This document shows positions 16,453 through 27,098 of a DNA stretch of 64,000 bases, piece by piece. The translations under genes were made by a program, and so were the position numbers. The stretch covers positions 62,001 to 126,000 of the forward strand of contig JAPPMM010000059.1 in NCBI GenBank assembly GCA_028819075.1. The letters run 5' to 3'. The notes under the pieces are model-generated. The model worked only from the letters and a program-made list of their open reading frames with translations. It had not been told where the DNA came from and did no database searches. Source of the DNA: Gammaproteobacteria bacterium. Lineage in GTDB: Bacteria; Gemmatimonadota; Gemmatimonadetes; Longimicrobiales; Gaopeijiaceae. Each line of letters opens with the position of its first letter. Within the stretch, counting starts at the first letter, position 1.

Positions 16453-17129
16453 TCCTCCACCACGTATCGAAACAGGATCGTTCCCGCCGTCAGCGCCACC
16501 ACCGTGAAGGCCGCCAGCAGATAGAGGCTGCCCTCGACCTCCTGTACGGGACGCGAAGCGAAGATGCGGCCCGTGGCCGTGACACCGAAGATGACCACAG
16601 GAACCAGGAGTGGAAAGATCAGGATGGGAAGAAGGGTCTGTCCCATGTTCGTCTGCGCCGATATGGCGCTGAACAGCGTGGTGACGGCCACGAACCCGAG
16701 CGTCGCCACACCCAGCACGCCGGCCAGCAGGAGGGGGTCGTTGCCGTAGTTGAACCCGAAGAACAGCCAGTAGGCCGCCAGCGCGACGACCTCGATCAGG
16801 GTCACCAGGATGAAATTGGAGACCACCTTCGCCAGGTATATTCCATCCAGCGGGACCGGGCTGGTGAGCAGGCCCTGGATCGCGCCCTGCTCCCGCTCCA
16901 TTTCGAAGGTCCTGCCCATGCCCAGCATGCCTCCGAACAGGATCGTCATCCAGATCAGGCCGGCGGCCAGCAGCTGCATCCGCACCAGCCCCTGATCGAT
17001 CGCGAAACGAAAGAGGACGGCGACCAGGACGGTCAGCGCACCCATCGCCGCGAGCCGTTCCCCGGTGCGCACCTCCAGCAGCAGGTCCTTGCGCACGATC
17101 GCCGCCACCTGCCGCAGGTAGACGGTCAC
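16449..17129 (-). CDS. ccmB: heme exporter permease CcmB
   Basis: A 226-residue permease with six predicted helices. The family start (VRKDLLLEVRTGERL) and the MEREQGAIQGLLTSPVPLDGIYLAKVVSN segment after helix 2 match CcmB. Works with the CcmA ATPase to release holo-CcmE from CcmC. GTG start overlaps the ccmA stop (GTGA). Confidence 0.94.
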   Translation of the reverse strand: MTVYLRQVAAIVRKDLLLEVRTGERLAAMGALTVLVAVLFRFAIDQGLVRMQLLAAGLIWMTILFGGMLGMGRTFEMEREQGAIQGLLTSPVPLDGIYLAKVVSNFILVTLIEVVALAAYWLFFGFNYGNDPLLLAGVLGVATLGFVAVTTLFSAISAQTNMGQTLLPILIFPLLVPVVIFGVTATGRIFASRPVQEVEGSLYLLAAFTVVALTAGTILFRYVVEE

Positions 17130-17869
17130 GCCCTTCCCTCCACCGCACGCCGATAGGACCGTTCCAGGCCAGCGGCATCCAGATCGGCCCGCTCGGCTTC
17201 GAACACGAAGCTGCCGCGAACCTGGATTGCCACGCGGTCGGCCAACTCGAGCCCCCGCCCCAGATTGTGCGTGACCATGACGACCGTGCGGCCCCCGTCC
17301 TTCAGCGCCGAAAGCAGCTCCTGCAGCATCGCGCCCGCGTAGGCGTCGAGACCGGTGTAGGGTTCGTCGAGCAGGACGATCCCGGGATCGTGAAGCAGCG
17401 CGCGCGCCACCGCCAGCCGCTGCACCGTGCCCCGGGACAGCGTGTCCACCGGGCTGTCGGCGTAACGCTCGAGGCCGACGTCGGCCAGACGGTCCGGCAC
17501 CCGCGAGTCCAGGTCGCCGAGGCGGTGCAGGCGGCCGTAGAAGAGGAGATTCTCGCGGGCCGTCAGGCGGCCGTACAGAAAGCTCAGGTGCGACAGGATG
17601 CCGATCCGGGCGCGCGCCGCCCGGTCTCCGACCGTGAGGGGGATCCCGGACACGCGGACCTCCCCGGACGTCGGGCGGAGCCCTCCGGCGAGCAGCCGCA
17701 GGAGTGACGTCTTGCCCGCTCCGTTGGGGCCGAACACCGAGAGAAACTCACCGGCGCCGAGGCGGAAGGAGACGTGATTCACGGCACGCACCGGCCCGTA
17801 GTCCCGCACCAGCGACGCGGCCTCGAGGACAGGGAGGCCGGCGCGGGGGGCGGCAGCGGCGGCGGGCAT
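17126..17869 (-). CDS. ccmA: heme exporter ATP-binding protein CcmA
   Basis: ABC ATPase of 248 residues: Walker A GPNGAGKT (47-54), signature LSRGTVQRLAVARALL, Walker B GIVLLDEPYTGLD and switch His MVTHNLGRG. Position directly before ccmB fixes the assignment. The ATG at 17869 is chosen because it lies 8 bases after the preceding stop; an earlier in-frame start lies inside the upstream gene. Confidence 0.93.
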   Translation of the reverse strand: MPAAAAAPRAGLPVLEAASLVRDYGPVRAVNHVSFRLGAGEFLSVFGPNGAGKTSLLRLLAGGLRPTSGEVRVSGIPLTVGDRAARARIGILSHLSFLYGRLTARENLLFYGRLHRLGDLDSRVPDRLADVGLERYADSPVDTLSRGTVQRLAVARALLHDPGIVLLDEPYTGLDAYAGAMLQELLSALKDGGRTVVMVTHNLGRGLELADRVAIQVRGSFVFEAERADLDAAGLERSYRRAVEGRA

Positions 17870-17876
17870 CAGCTCA

Positions 17877-18359
17877 TCAGCCCCGCGCGGCCGGCGCGGC
17901 CTCCTCCCCGCGCTCCGACTCAAGGCGTCGGCCGCAGGCCGCGCAGAAGAGCGCCACCTCCGGGTTGGCGCTGCCGCAGCGGTCGCACAGCGTGCCCGCT
18001 CTCAGGGCGGCCCGATACGCCGCGATTTCCTGTTCGAGGTCGTCGGCCACGGTGTCCTGCGCGGGCGGAGGGCGGCCCTCTGCCTGCTCCCGGCTCCGCC
18101 GCACCTCCTGCAACGCATCCAGTGCCTCGCGCGCCAACTCGTCGCGCAAGCGGCGGTAGTCGCGTTCGTCGATCTTTCCGGTCGCGAAGTCGTACTCGAC
18201 GTCGCGCAGCGCCACCAGGCTCAGGTGCCTGCGCGCCTCCGCCTCGGTGAACTCCTCGTCCAGGCTCACGAGAGGCGCCTTCTCTCCACTGAACACGGGC
18301 TGCACGACGTAGAGGACCACCGCGGCCGCGACCAGAACTGCCCCCAGAACGATCATCAT
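17877..18359 (-). CDS. CcmI-like membrane protein with C-terminal zinc ribbon
   Basis: A 160-residue protein: one N-terminal helix (IVLGAVLVAAAVVLYVV), a charged helical stretch resembling the N-terminal part of CcmI (LVALRDVEYDFATGKIDERDYRRLRDEL), then a coiled region and a zinc ribbon CDRCGSANPEVALFCAAC (two CxxC pairs). It lies between ccmF and ccmA. In the classical system CcmI presents apocytochrome to CcmH/CcmF through TPR repeats; those are absent here. Role inferred from position only. Confidence 0.75.
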   Translation of the reverse strand: MMIVLGAVLVAAAVVLYVVQPVFSGEKAPLVSLDEEFTEAEARRHLSLVALRDVEYDFATGKIDERDYRRLRDELAREALDALQEVRRSREQAEGRPPPAQDTVADDLEQEIAAYRAALRAGTLCDRCGSANPEVALFCAACGRRLESERGEEAAPAARG

Positions 18360-18413
18360 GCGCTATGCGGCGGCGGAGCCAGCGGCAGGAACCGGACGGA
18401 ACGCCAGCCCGGG

Positions 18414-20449
<2,036 letters not shown>

Positions 20450-20453
<4 letters not shown>

Positions 20454-20866
20454 CCGGCCATCTCTTCCGGCATCGCCTCGTAGCGGCTGCCACACTTGGT
20501 CAGCACGGTCGTGGCCTCGAAGACCCCGTCGCGCCGGAAGCGTCCTTCGATGACGACTTCGGTCTCGTCGCTGAAGGTGTCTGGGAGGATGTCACGGTAC
20601 TCCACCCGGAAGCTGGCGTCGTCGCGCGCCAGGTCCACCACCGAGAAGTAGTGCTCGAATGCGCCCTCGGCCTGATAGCTCCCCTTGACCACCCGGCCGC
20701 TCACCTTCACGCCGATGTCGTGGAAGGTGTCGTCCTCGGCCACCTTCGCCATGAGTTCGACCGGGGTCAGGTAGTAGACCATCGCCTTGTCGAACCCCGT
20801 CCAGATGAGGAACGTCACGACCATCGCGACGCCGACCAGACCGATATAGAAGCGGCTGTTCTTCAT
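20450..20866 (-). CDS. ccmE: cytochrome c maturation heme chaperone CcmE, CxxxY type
   Basis: A 138-residue periplasmic heme chaperone anchored by one N-terminal helix (FYIGLVGVAMVVTFLIWTG) followed by an OB-fold (YYLTPVEL, VSGRVVKGS, VVIEGRF). In most CcmE proteins heme binds covalently to the His of H-x-x-x-Y; here the position reads Cys125-Gly-Ser-Arg-Tyr129 (codons TGT GGC AGC CGC TAC). CxxxY variants are known from Desulfovibrio and archaea in systems lacking CcmH and CcmG, and neither gene occurs in this operon. First gene of the operon; ATG at 20866 behind AAGGGG. Confidence 0.93.
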
Positions 20867-20939
20867 TCGCTGCGCCCCTTGTTTCCCGTTGTCCCGCACC
20901 TGGCCCGGCGGCCTCAGGTCCGGTCTTCCCAGCGTTCTC

Positions 20940-20969
20940 AATATATAGGATGGAGGCGCGGTTTCTCAA
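20940..20969 (-). promoter_or_regulatory. candidate promoter of the ccmE operon
   Basis: Minus-strand TTGAGA (20964-20969) and a TATATATT block (TATATA at 20942-20947 gives a 16-base spacer, TATATT at 20940-20945 an 18-base one), about 75 bases upstream of the ccmE ATG. The only A/T-rich stretch in the neighbourhood. The -35 overlaps the glpK stop and lies in a GGTTT-nnn-AAACC palindrome that could bind a regulator. Confidence 0.6.
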
Positions 20970-22483
20970 ACCTGACCGGGTGGGTCTCCCTCGCGGGCCC
21001 AGCTGCGTGCAGCCGCAACCGCCCTCTCCCACCCGGCGACGAGCGCGTCGCGTTCCTCGGAGCCCATCCCGGGCGAGTAGATCTCGGGATCTCCGGAGGA
21101 CTCCGCAAACGCCTCGCCGTCCGGCCAGATCCCGGCTGCGATTCCCGCCAGCCCGGCGGCTCCCAGCGCGGTGGTCTCCACCCGGGGGGCGCGGCGCACG
21201 GGCACGCCCAGCACGTCCGCCTGGAACTGCATCAGCCAGCGGTTGCGGGCGGCCCCGCCGTCGGCACGCAGTTCCCCGGTGGCCAGCCCGGCGTCCTCTT
21301 CCATGGCGCGGATGACGTCGGCCGTGCCGTACGCCATCGACTCGAGCGCCGCGCGCGCCAGGTGCGACGCGGTCGTGCCGCGCGTAATGCCCACCACCGT
21401 GCCGCGCGCCTCGGGGATCCAGTGGGGCGCGCCCAGCCCCACGAACGCGGGCACGAAGTAGACTCCGGCGTTGTCCGCCACCTCGCGGGCGCGCTCCTCC
21501 GATTCGGCGGCGTGGTCGAGGATGCCCAGGCCGTCGCGCAGCCACTGCACGGACGCGCCCGCCGAGAAGATCGAGCCCTCCAGGGCGTACGCCGGGCCGC
21601 CGCGCGCGTCGCAGGCCAGCGTGGTGAGAAGCCCGTTCTCCGAGGTCACCACCTCCTGGCCGGTATGCAGCAGCAGGAACGCCCCGGTGCCGTACGTCAC
21701 CTTGGCCCGGCCCGCCCGGACGCAGCCCTGTCCGAAGAGGGCGGCCTGCTGGTCCCCGACCACGCCCGCAACCGGAACCTCCCTCCCCAGGTGCTCGCCG
21801 CGCGCGATCCCGAAGTCGCCCGAGCTGGAGCGCACCTCGGGCAGGATGCCCGCCGGGACCTCGAGCAGATCGGCGAGCGACGGGTCCCAGGCCTTGCGGT
21901 GCAGGTCGTAGAGGAGGGTGCGCGAGGCGTTGGTGTGGTCGGTGGCGTGCACCGAACCGCCCGTCAGGCGGGCCACCAGCCAGGCGTCGATGGTACCCGC
22001 AGCCAGGTCGCCGGCTTCCGCCGCCGCGCGCAGCTCCGGGCGCTCGCGGAAGAGCCAGGTCAGCTTGGTTCCCGAGAAGTAGGGATCCAGAACCAGCCCC
22101 GTCCGCCGGCGCACCTCGGACTCGTGGCCGCCGCGGCGCAGTTCCGCGCAGATCGACGCCGTGCGGCGGTCCTGCCAGACGATGGCCCGGCACACCGGCT
22201 CCAGCGAGGCGCGGTCCCACAGCACCACCGTCTCGCGCTGGTTCGCGATGCCGATGGCCTCGAGCCGCACCTGTCCCCCGGCGTCGTCCAGCGCCGCGCG
22301 CGCGACCCCCCGGGTCACCCGCCAGATCTCCTCGGCGTCGTGCTCGACCCGGCCCGGCCGGGGAAAGTGCTGGGTGAACTCCGAGTAGCCGCGTCCCAGA
22401 ATCCGTCCGTCGCCCGCCACCACCAAGGCGGTGGAGCCGGTCGTGCCCTGGTCGAGGGCGAGCACTGCGGGTTGCCTGCTCAC
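20966..22483 (-). CDS. glpK: glycerol kinase
   Basis: FGGY-family kinase converting glycerol to sn-glycerol 3-phosphate. The 505 residues show LALDQGTTGSTALV (phosphate loop), GIANQRETVVLWD, AIVWQDRRT, DHTNASRTLLYD, GDQQAALFGQGC, YGTGAFLLLHTG and DGGAARNRWLMQFQADVLG, all glycerol-kinase hallmarks. GTG start overlaps the maf stop (GTGA). No glpD, glpF or regulator is adjacent, so it sits alone in a housekeeping chain. Confidence 0.95.
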   Translation of the reverse strand: MSRQPAVLALDQGTTGSTALVVAGDGRILGRGYSEFTQHFPRPGRVEHDAEEIWRVTRGVARAALDDAGGQVRLEAIGIANQRETVVLWDRASLEPVCRAIVWQDRRTASICAELRRGGHESEVRRRTGLVLDPYFSGTKLTWLFRERPELRAAAEAGDLAAGTIDAWLVARLTGGSVHATDHTNASRTLLYDLHRKAWDPSLADLLEVPAGILPEVRSSSGDFGIARGEHLGREVPVAGVVGDQQAALFGQGCVRAGRAKVTYGTGAFLLLHTGQEVVTSENGLLTTLACDARGGPAYALEGSIFSAGASVQWLRDGLGILDHAAESEERAREVADNAGVYFVPAFVGLGAPHWIPEARGTVVGITRGTTASHLARAALESMAYGTADVIRAMEEDAGLATGELRADGGAARNRWLMQFQADVLGVPVRRAPRVETTALGAAGLAGIAAGIWPDGEAFAESSGDPEIYSPGMGSEERDALVAGWERAVAAARSWAREGDPPGQV

Positions 22484-23139
22484 GGCTGCACTCCGGTTCC
22501 CGGTCTCACGCCCCCTGCGGATGCCGTTGCCCTGTCTCCAAACCCGTAGGGGATGCCGGCGGCGCCCAGCAGGCCCACGAGCAGCGGCACGGGCAGCCCC
22601 ACCACCGTGAAGTAGTCGCCCTCCAGCGACTCCACCAGCACCGCGCCGGCGCCCTGTATGGCATAGGACCCCGCCTTGTCCATCGGTTCCCCGGTGGCTA
22701 CGTAGGCCCGAGCCTCCTCCTCGCCGAAGGACCGCAGCCACACCGTGGTTCGGGAGACGCCGGCGTGCACGCAACCGTCGGGCTCCGCCAGCGCCAGCGC
22801 GCTGACCACCTCGTGGGCCCGGCCCGCCAGGCTCAGCAGCATCGCGACCGCGTCATCGGCGTCCCTTGGCTTTCCCAGGATGGTCCCGTCCCGCACCACC
22901 ACCGTGTCGCCTCCCAGCACGAGTCTCCCCGGCCGGCGCGCCGCCACGGCCCGCGCCTTGCCCTCGGCCAGACGCCGGGTATGGGCGACGGGATCCTCCC
23001 CTGGGAGAACCTCCTCCGGGATGTCCGCAGGATCGACCTCGAAGGCGATGCCCAGCATGGAGAGCAGGTCCGCCCGCCGGGGCGACCGGGACGCGAGCAC
23101 GAGGCCGGGGGGCCGCCCATCCGCCGGCCCGCCGGTCAT
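22480..23139 (-). CDS. maf: Maf-like nucleoside triphosphate pyrophosphatase
   Basis: Predicted house-cleaning pyrophosphatase acting on non-canonical or methylated NTPs (dTTP/UTP-type by family). The 219 residues include [19 protein letters not shown] (the S-x-SPRR nucleotide loop), [18 protein letters not shown] (catalytic Asp), [13 protein letters not shown] and [26 protein letters not shown] overlaps the dtd stop. The C-terminal ~20 residues are low-complexity. Confidence 0.92.
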   Translation of the reverse strand: MTGGPADGRPPGLVLASRSPRRADLLSMLGIAFEVDPADIPEEVLPGEDPVAHTRRLAEGKARAVAARRPGRLVLGGDTVVVRDGTILGKPRDADDAVAMLLSLAGRAHEVVSALALAEPDGCVHAGVSRTTVWLRSFGEEEARAYVATGEPMDKAGSYAIQGAGAVLVESLEGDYFTVVGLPVPLLVGLLGAAGIPYGFGDRATASAGGVRPGTGVQP

Positions 23140-23576
23140 CGTTCCAGCACCAGCGTGACGGGGCCATCGTTTACGAGTTCCACATCCATCATGGCGCCGA
23201 ACACGCCGGTCTCGACCCGGCCCGGAGCCTTCTCCCGCAGGAGCGCAACGAAGTCCTCGTAGAGGGGCACGGCCACATCGGGCCCCGCGGCCCGTATGAA
23301 GCTCGGCCGGCGTCCCTTGCGGGTATCGCCGTACAGCGTGAACTGGCTCACGACCAGAACGTCGCCGGAGACATCCCGGAGCGACAGGTTCATCCTGCCC
23401 TGCGCATCGTTGAAGACGCGCAGCCCCAGCACCTTGTTCGCCATCCACTCGAGGGCGTCCGCGCGATCCTCGCGGGTAAACCCGACGAGCAGCAGGAGCC
23501 CGCCGCCGATGCGGCCCACCACCGACCCGTCGACGGTCACCGAGGCGCGCGCCACGCGCTGGAGGACGATCCTCAT
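23136..23576 (-). CDS. dtd: D-aminoacyl-tRNA deacylase
   Basis: Hydrolyses D-aminoacyl- and glycyl-mischarged tRNAs. The 146-residue product carries the active-site segment [19 protein letters not shown] and the C-terminal [13 protein letters not shown] containing the Gly-cisPro-type gate region (here DGP). Starts at ATG with the family start [17 protein letters not shown]. Followed by maf with ATGA overlap; 61 bases downstream of glmS. Confidence 0.95.
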   Translation of the reverse strand: MRIVLQRVARASVTVDGSVVGRIGGGLLLLVGFTREDRADALEWMANKVLGLRVFNDAQGRMNLSLRDVSGDVLVVSQFTLYGDTRKGRRPSFIRAAGPDVAVPLYEDFVALLREKAPGRVETGVFGAMMDVELVNDGPVTLVLER

Positions 23577-23637
23577 CCCGCGCCTCCCGCATCAGCCGCC
23601 CCGGACGGTGTGGCCCCCTGTCCCCGTGCCCGGACCA

Positions 23638-25476
23638 TCACTCGACCGTGACCGACTTGGCCAGGTTGCGGGGCTGGTCCACGTCGCAGCCCCGCAGGAC
23701 GGCGATGTGGTAGGCGAGCAGTTGAAGCGGCACCGTCGTGAGCACGGGGCGCAGGAAGGGCAGCGTGTCCGGCACCCGGATGACGTGATCCACCTTGTCC
23801 TCGAGCTCCGAGTTGCCCTCGCTGACGACGGCGATCACGCGCGCGCTCCTCGCCTTTACTTCCTCGATGTTGGAGACGACCTTCGGGTAGACGGGGTCGC
23901 TCGGAGCCAAGATCACGACCGGCATGGCCTCGTCGATCAGCGCGATCGGCCCATGCTTCATCTCGGCCGCGGGATAGCCTTCGGCGTGGATGTAGCTCAC
24001 TTCCTTGAGCTTGAGCGCCCCCTCCAGCGCCACCGGAAACTGGTAGCCGCGGCCCAGATAGAGGAAGTTGGGCGCGTCCTTGTAGGTGCGCGCCAGCTCC
24101 AGAATGGAATCGTTCAACTTCAGGACCTCCTCCACCTGTCCCGGAAGGGCCTGCATGGCCTGGACGACGCGGCGCCCGCCCAGCAGCGAGATCTGCCGGT
24201 GCCGTCCCATCCACAGGGCAAACAGCGCAAGCACCATGAGCTGGCTGGTGAAGGCCTTGGTGGACGCCACCCCCACCTCGGGTCCGGCGTGCAGGTGGCA
24301 GCCGAAGGCGGTCTCGCGCGCGATGGACGAGCCCACCACGTTGACGATGCCCATGGTGCGGGCTCCCCTGCGGCGAGCCTCGCGCAACGCGGCCAGCGTG
24401 TCGGCGGTCTCTCCGGACTGGCTGATCGCGACCACCAGGGTGCGCTCGTCCAGAACCGGGTTCTTGTAGCGGAACTCCGACGCGTACTCGACTTCGACGG
24501 GTATGCGCGCGAGATCCTCGAGCATGTACTCGCCGATCAGCGCGGCGTGCCAACTGGTTCCGCACGCCGTCATCACCACGCGATCCAGCGAGAGCAACTC
24601 CTCCCGGTGCCGCTCGATCCCGCCCAGGCGAGCCATTCCGTCGGCCTCCAGCAGCCGCCCCCGAAGCACGTCGCGCAGACTGCGCGGCTGCTCGAAGATC
24701 TCCTTCAGCATGAAGTGCTCGAAGCCGCCGCGCTCGATGGCGGACAGGTCCCACGTCACCTGATGCACGGAGCGGCGCACCGTCCCCCGTCCCATATGGT
24801 AGATCCGGTAGCCGGTGCGCTCGAGCTTTGCGTAGTCCCCGTCCGCGAGGTAGACGACGTCGCGCGTCTGGGCCACCACGGCGGCCGCGTCGGAGCCCAC
24901 CAGGTACTGGCCCGAAGCTCCCACGCCGAGCAGGAGCGGGCTCCCCTGGCGCGCCGCGACCAGCTTGTCCGGCTCGTGCGCGGAGATCGCCGCGATGCCG
25001 TAGGTGCCCTCGACCCGTTCCAGCGCAAGCGCCAGGGCTTCCTCCAGCGGAGATCCCTCTCTGAGGAAGAAGTCGACCAGGTGCACCACGACTTCGGTGT
25101 CGGTATCGCTCCGGAAGCGGTACCCTCGCGCCTCTAGCCGTCGCCTGAGCAGGCCTGCGTTTTCGATGATGCCGTTGTGGACGAGCGCCACGCCACCGTC
25201 CTGACTGACATGAGGATGGGCGTTGCGCTCGGTCGGGGCCCCGTGGGTGGCCCAGCGCGTATGGGCGATGCCGCAGCTCCCCCCCAGCGTGTCGCGGCCG
25301 ATGGCCGCTTCCACCTGCCCCAGCTTGCCAGCCCGCTTCACCACGCTCAGCCGGGCGTCACCGTTGATCACTGCGAGACCGGCCGAGTCGTATCCGCGGT
25401 ACTCGAGGCGGCGGAGGCCTTCGAGCAGCACGGGGGTCGCGTCACCGGGACCCACGTATCCCACTATGCCACACAT
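23638..25476 (-). CDS. glmS: glutamine-fructose-6-phosphate aminotransferase (isomerizing)
   Basis: Makes glucosamine 6-phosphate from fructose 6-phosphate and glutamine, first step to UDP-GlcNAc. N-terminal nucleophile Cys2 (MCGIVGYVG), glutaminase domain to about residue 240 (TRWATHGAPTERNAHPH), then two SIS domains (AISQSGETADTLAAL; HAEGYPAAEMKHGPIALI) and the C-terminal PRNLAKSVTVE. Follows glmM with a 64-base gap, too short for a glmS ribozyme. Length 612 is standard. Confidence 0.97.
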   Translation of the reverse strand: MCGIVGYVGPGDATPVLLEGLRRLEYRGYDSAGLAVINGDARLSVVKRAGKLGQVEAAIGRDTLGGSCGIAHTRWATHGAPTERNAHPHVSQDGGVALVHNGIIENAGLLRRRLEARGYRFRSDTDTEVVVHLVDFFLREGSPLEEALALALERVEGTYGIAAISAHEPDKLVAARQGSPLLLGVGASGQYLVGSDAAAVVAQTRDVVYLADGDYAKLERTGYRIYHMGRGTVRRSVHQVTWDLSAIERGGFEHFMLKEIFEQPRSLRDVLRGRLLEADGMARLGGIERHREELLSLDRVVMTACGTSWHAALIGEYMLEDLARIPVEVEYASEFRYKNPVLDERTLVVAISQSGETADTLAALREARRRGARTMGIVNVVGSSIARETAFGCHLHAGPEVGVASTKAFTSQLMVLALFALWMGRHRQISLLGGRRVVQAMQALPGQVEEVLKLNDSILELARTYKDAPNFLYLGRGYQFPVALEGALKLKEVSYIHAEGYPAAEMKHGPIALIDEAMPVVILAPSDPVYPKVVSNIEEVKARSARVIAVVSEGNSELEDKVDHVIRVPDTLPFLRPVLTTVPLQLLAYHIAVLRGCDVDQPRNLAKSVTVE

Positions 25477-25540
25477 TTCCTTGTCGATGATGGTGTCGTT
25501 CGGAAGCCCCTGCGGCCGCCAGCCAGCCTCCCCGCGGGTG

Positions 25541-26959
25541 TCACCGGGAAGCTACCGCGCGCGCATCCCGGTGGGAACGCGCCAGCCGGGAAAGCTCGCC
25601 GCGCGCCTCCTCCACGAGCGCCCTCGCCCGCGGCCCCGCCCGCGCTTCCGCGATCAGCCGCACCACCGGCTCCGTTCCGGAGGGCCGCACGTGCAGCCAC
25701 TCGCGGCGGTCCGGCCAGGTGAGCCGCAGCCCGTCGGTGCGGTCCCGGTCGGCGCCGGGCCAGCGTTGCCGCAGGCGGGCGTACGCGGCCTCCAGCGCCT
25801 CCCTGGGAAAGGCGACCTTGTGCTTCACGATGCGGTAGGCCGGATAGCGGGCGATGGCGGCGGCCAGCGAGAGCCGTTCGTCGCGCAGATGCTGAAGCAC
25901 GAGCGCGGCGCCGACCAGCGCATCCCGCGTGTGGTGCAGCGCGGGCACGACCACGCCGCCGTTCCCTTCCCCGCCCACCACGGCTCCCTCCGCCAGCATG
26001 CGGCGCACAACGTTGATCTCGCCCACGGGCGCGCGCAGTGTCTTCGCCCCGGCCGCGGCCGCGGCATCCTCGACCACCTGGCTGGTGGAGAGGTTGGTCA
26101 CCACGAGGCCCGGACGCCGACGGGTCACGGCCGCGGCCGCCAGAGCCAGGGTGAAGTCCTCGCCCACGGGGGCACCGGTCTCGTCCACCAGGGACAGGCG
26201 GTCAACGTCGGGGTCCACCGCCATCCCCAGGTCGGCGCCGGTGTCCCGCACGAGCGCGCCCAGAGCCCCCAGGTTCTCCGCCGTGGGCTCGGGATCGCGC
26301 GGAAAGCGCCCGTCCATCTCCAACCCGATGCCGTGCACCCGGCACCCCAGCCGCTCCAGCAGCTCCGGCATGACCGCACCCCCCGCCCCGTGAACGCAGT
26401 CGAGCGCCACGGAGAAACCCCGTGCGCGCAACGCGGCAACCTCCACGAAGGGCAGGTCCAGCACCGCCTGCAGATGCCGCTCCGCCGCCCCCTCGTCCCG
26501 CGTCACCTCACCGACCCGATCCCACGGCGCGCGCGGAATCTCCTCCGCGAGCAGCTCGCGAAATCGGGCCATCCCGGGTGCGTCCAAGAACACTCCCTCG
26601 GCGGTAGCGAACTTGAGGGCGTTCCACTCCGCCCGGTTGTGGCTTGCCGTGACCGCGATCCCGCCTGCCGCCCCGGCGTCGCGAACCGCCATCATGAGCG
26701 TCGGGGTGGGGACGATGCCGATGTCGACCACGTCGCACCCCACCGACGCCAGTCCGGCTCCGGCGGCCGCCGCGAGCATGGGCCCGGAAGTCCGCGAGTC
26801 GCGTCCCAGCATCACGGAACGCTCGCCGCCCTCGGTGCGCAGGAATGCGCCGTACGCCGCGGCAAGCGCCGTGACCAGTTCGGGCGTGAGCGGATCTCCC
26901 GCCCGGCCCCGGAAACCCGAGACGCTCACCATGAGATCGGGCGGAAGAACGATTGGCAT
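25541..26959 (-). CDS. glmM: phosphoglucosamine mutase
   Basis: Alpha-phosphohexomutase of 472 residues: active-site serine loop TASHN (104-108, phosphoserine 106), Mg-binding DPDVDR (249-254), sugar loop GEGNGG (about 334) and phosphate loop RPSGTEP. The adjacent glmS supports glucosamine rather than glucose/mannose as substrate, although the sugar-loop sequence alone would not decide it. The ATG at 26959 follows GGGGAGG; 26 upstream in-frame codons are non-homologous. Confidence 0.9.
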   Translation of the reverse strand: MPIVLPPDLMVSVSGFRGRAGDPLTPELVTALAAAYGAFLRTEGGERSVMLGRDSRTSGPMLAAAAGAGLASVGCDVVDIGIVPTPTLMMAVRDAGAAGGIAVTASHNRAEWNALKFATAEGVFLDAPGMARFRELLAEEIPRAPWDRVGEVTRDEGAAERHLQAVLDLPFVEVAALRARGFSVALDCVHGAGGAVMPELLERLGCRVHGIGLEMDGRFPRDPEPTAENLGALGALVRDTGADLGMAVDPDVDRLSLVDETGAPVGEDFTLALAAAAVTRRRPGLVVTNLSTSQVVEDAAAAAGAKTLRAPVGEINVVRRMLAEGAVVGGEGNGGVVVPALHHTRDALVGAALVLQHLRDERLSLAAAIARYPAYRIVKHKVAFPREALEAAYARLRQRWPGADRDRTDGLRLTWPDRREWLHVRPSGTEPVVRLIAEARAGPRARALVEEARGELSRLARSHRDARAVASR

Positions 26960-27098
26960 GGCTGGCGAACCTCCCCGGTGGGCGGCGGGACTCGCCCGGC
27001 GCCTCGCCGCTCCCGGTGCTCGGGCGGATTCATGCACGGACTGCTACATTCGGGCCTGTGACCGCTGTCCAGAACCCCTTCGGACGCATTCGGGATCC

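Noticed and set aside
25477-25540. glmS ribozyme between glmM and glmS
   Set aside because: The gap is 64 bases, too short for the ribozyme, and I see none of its conserved pseudoknot sequence.
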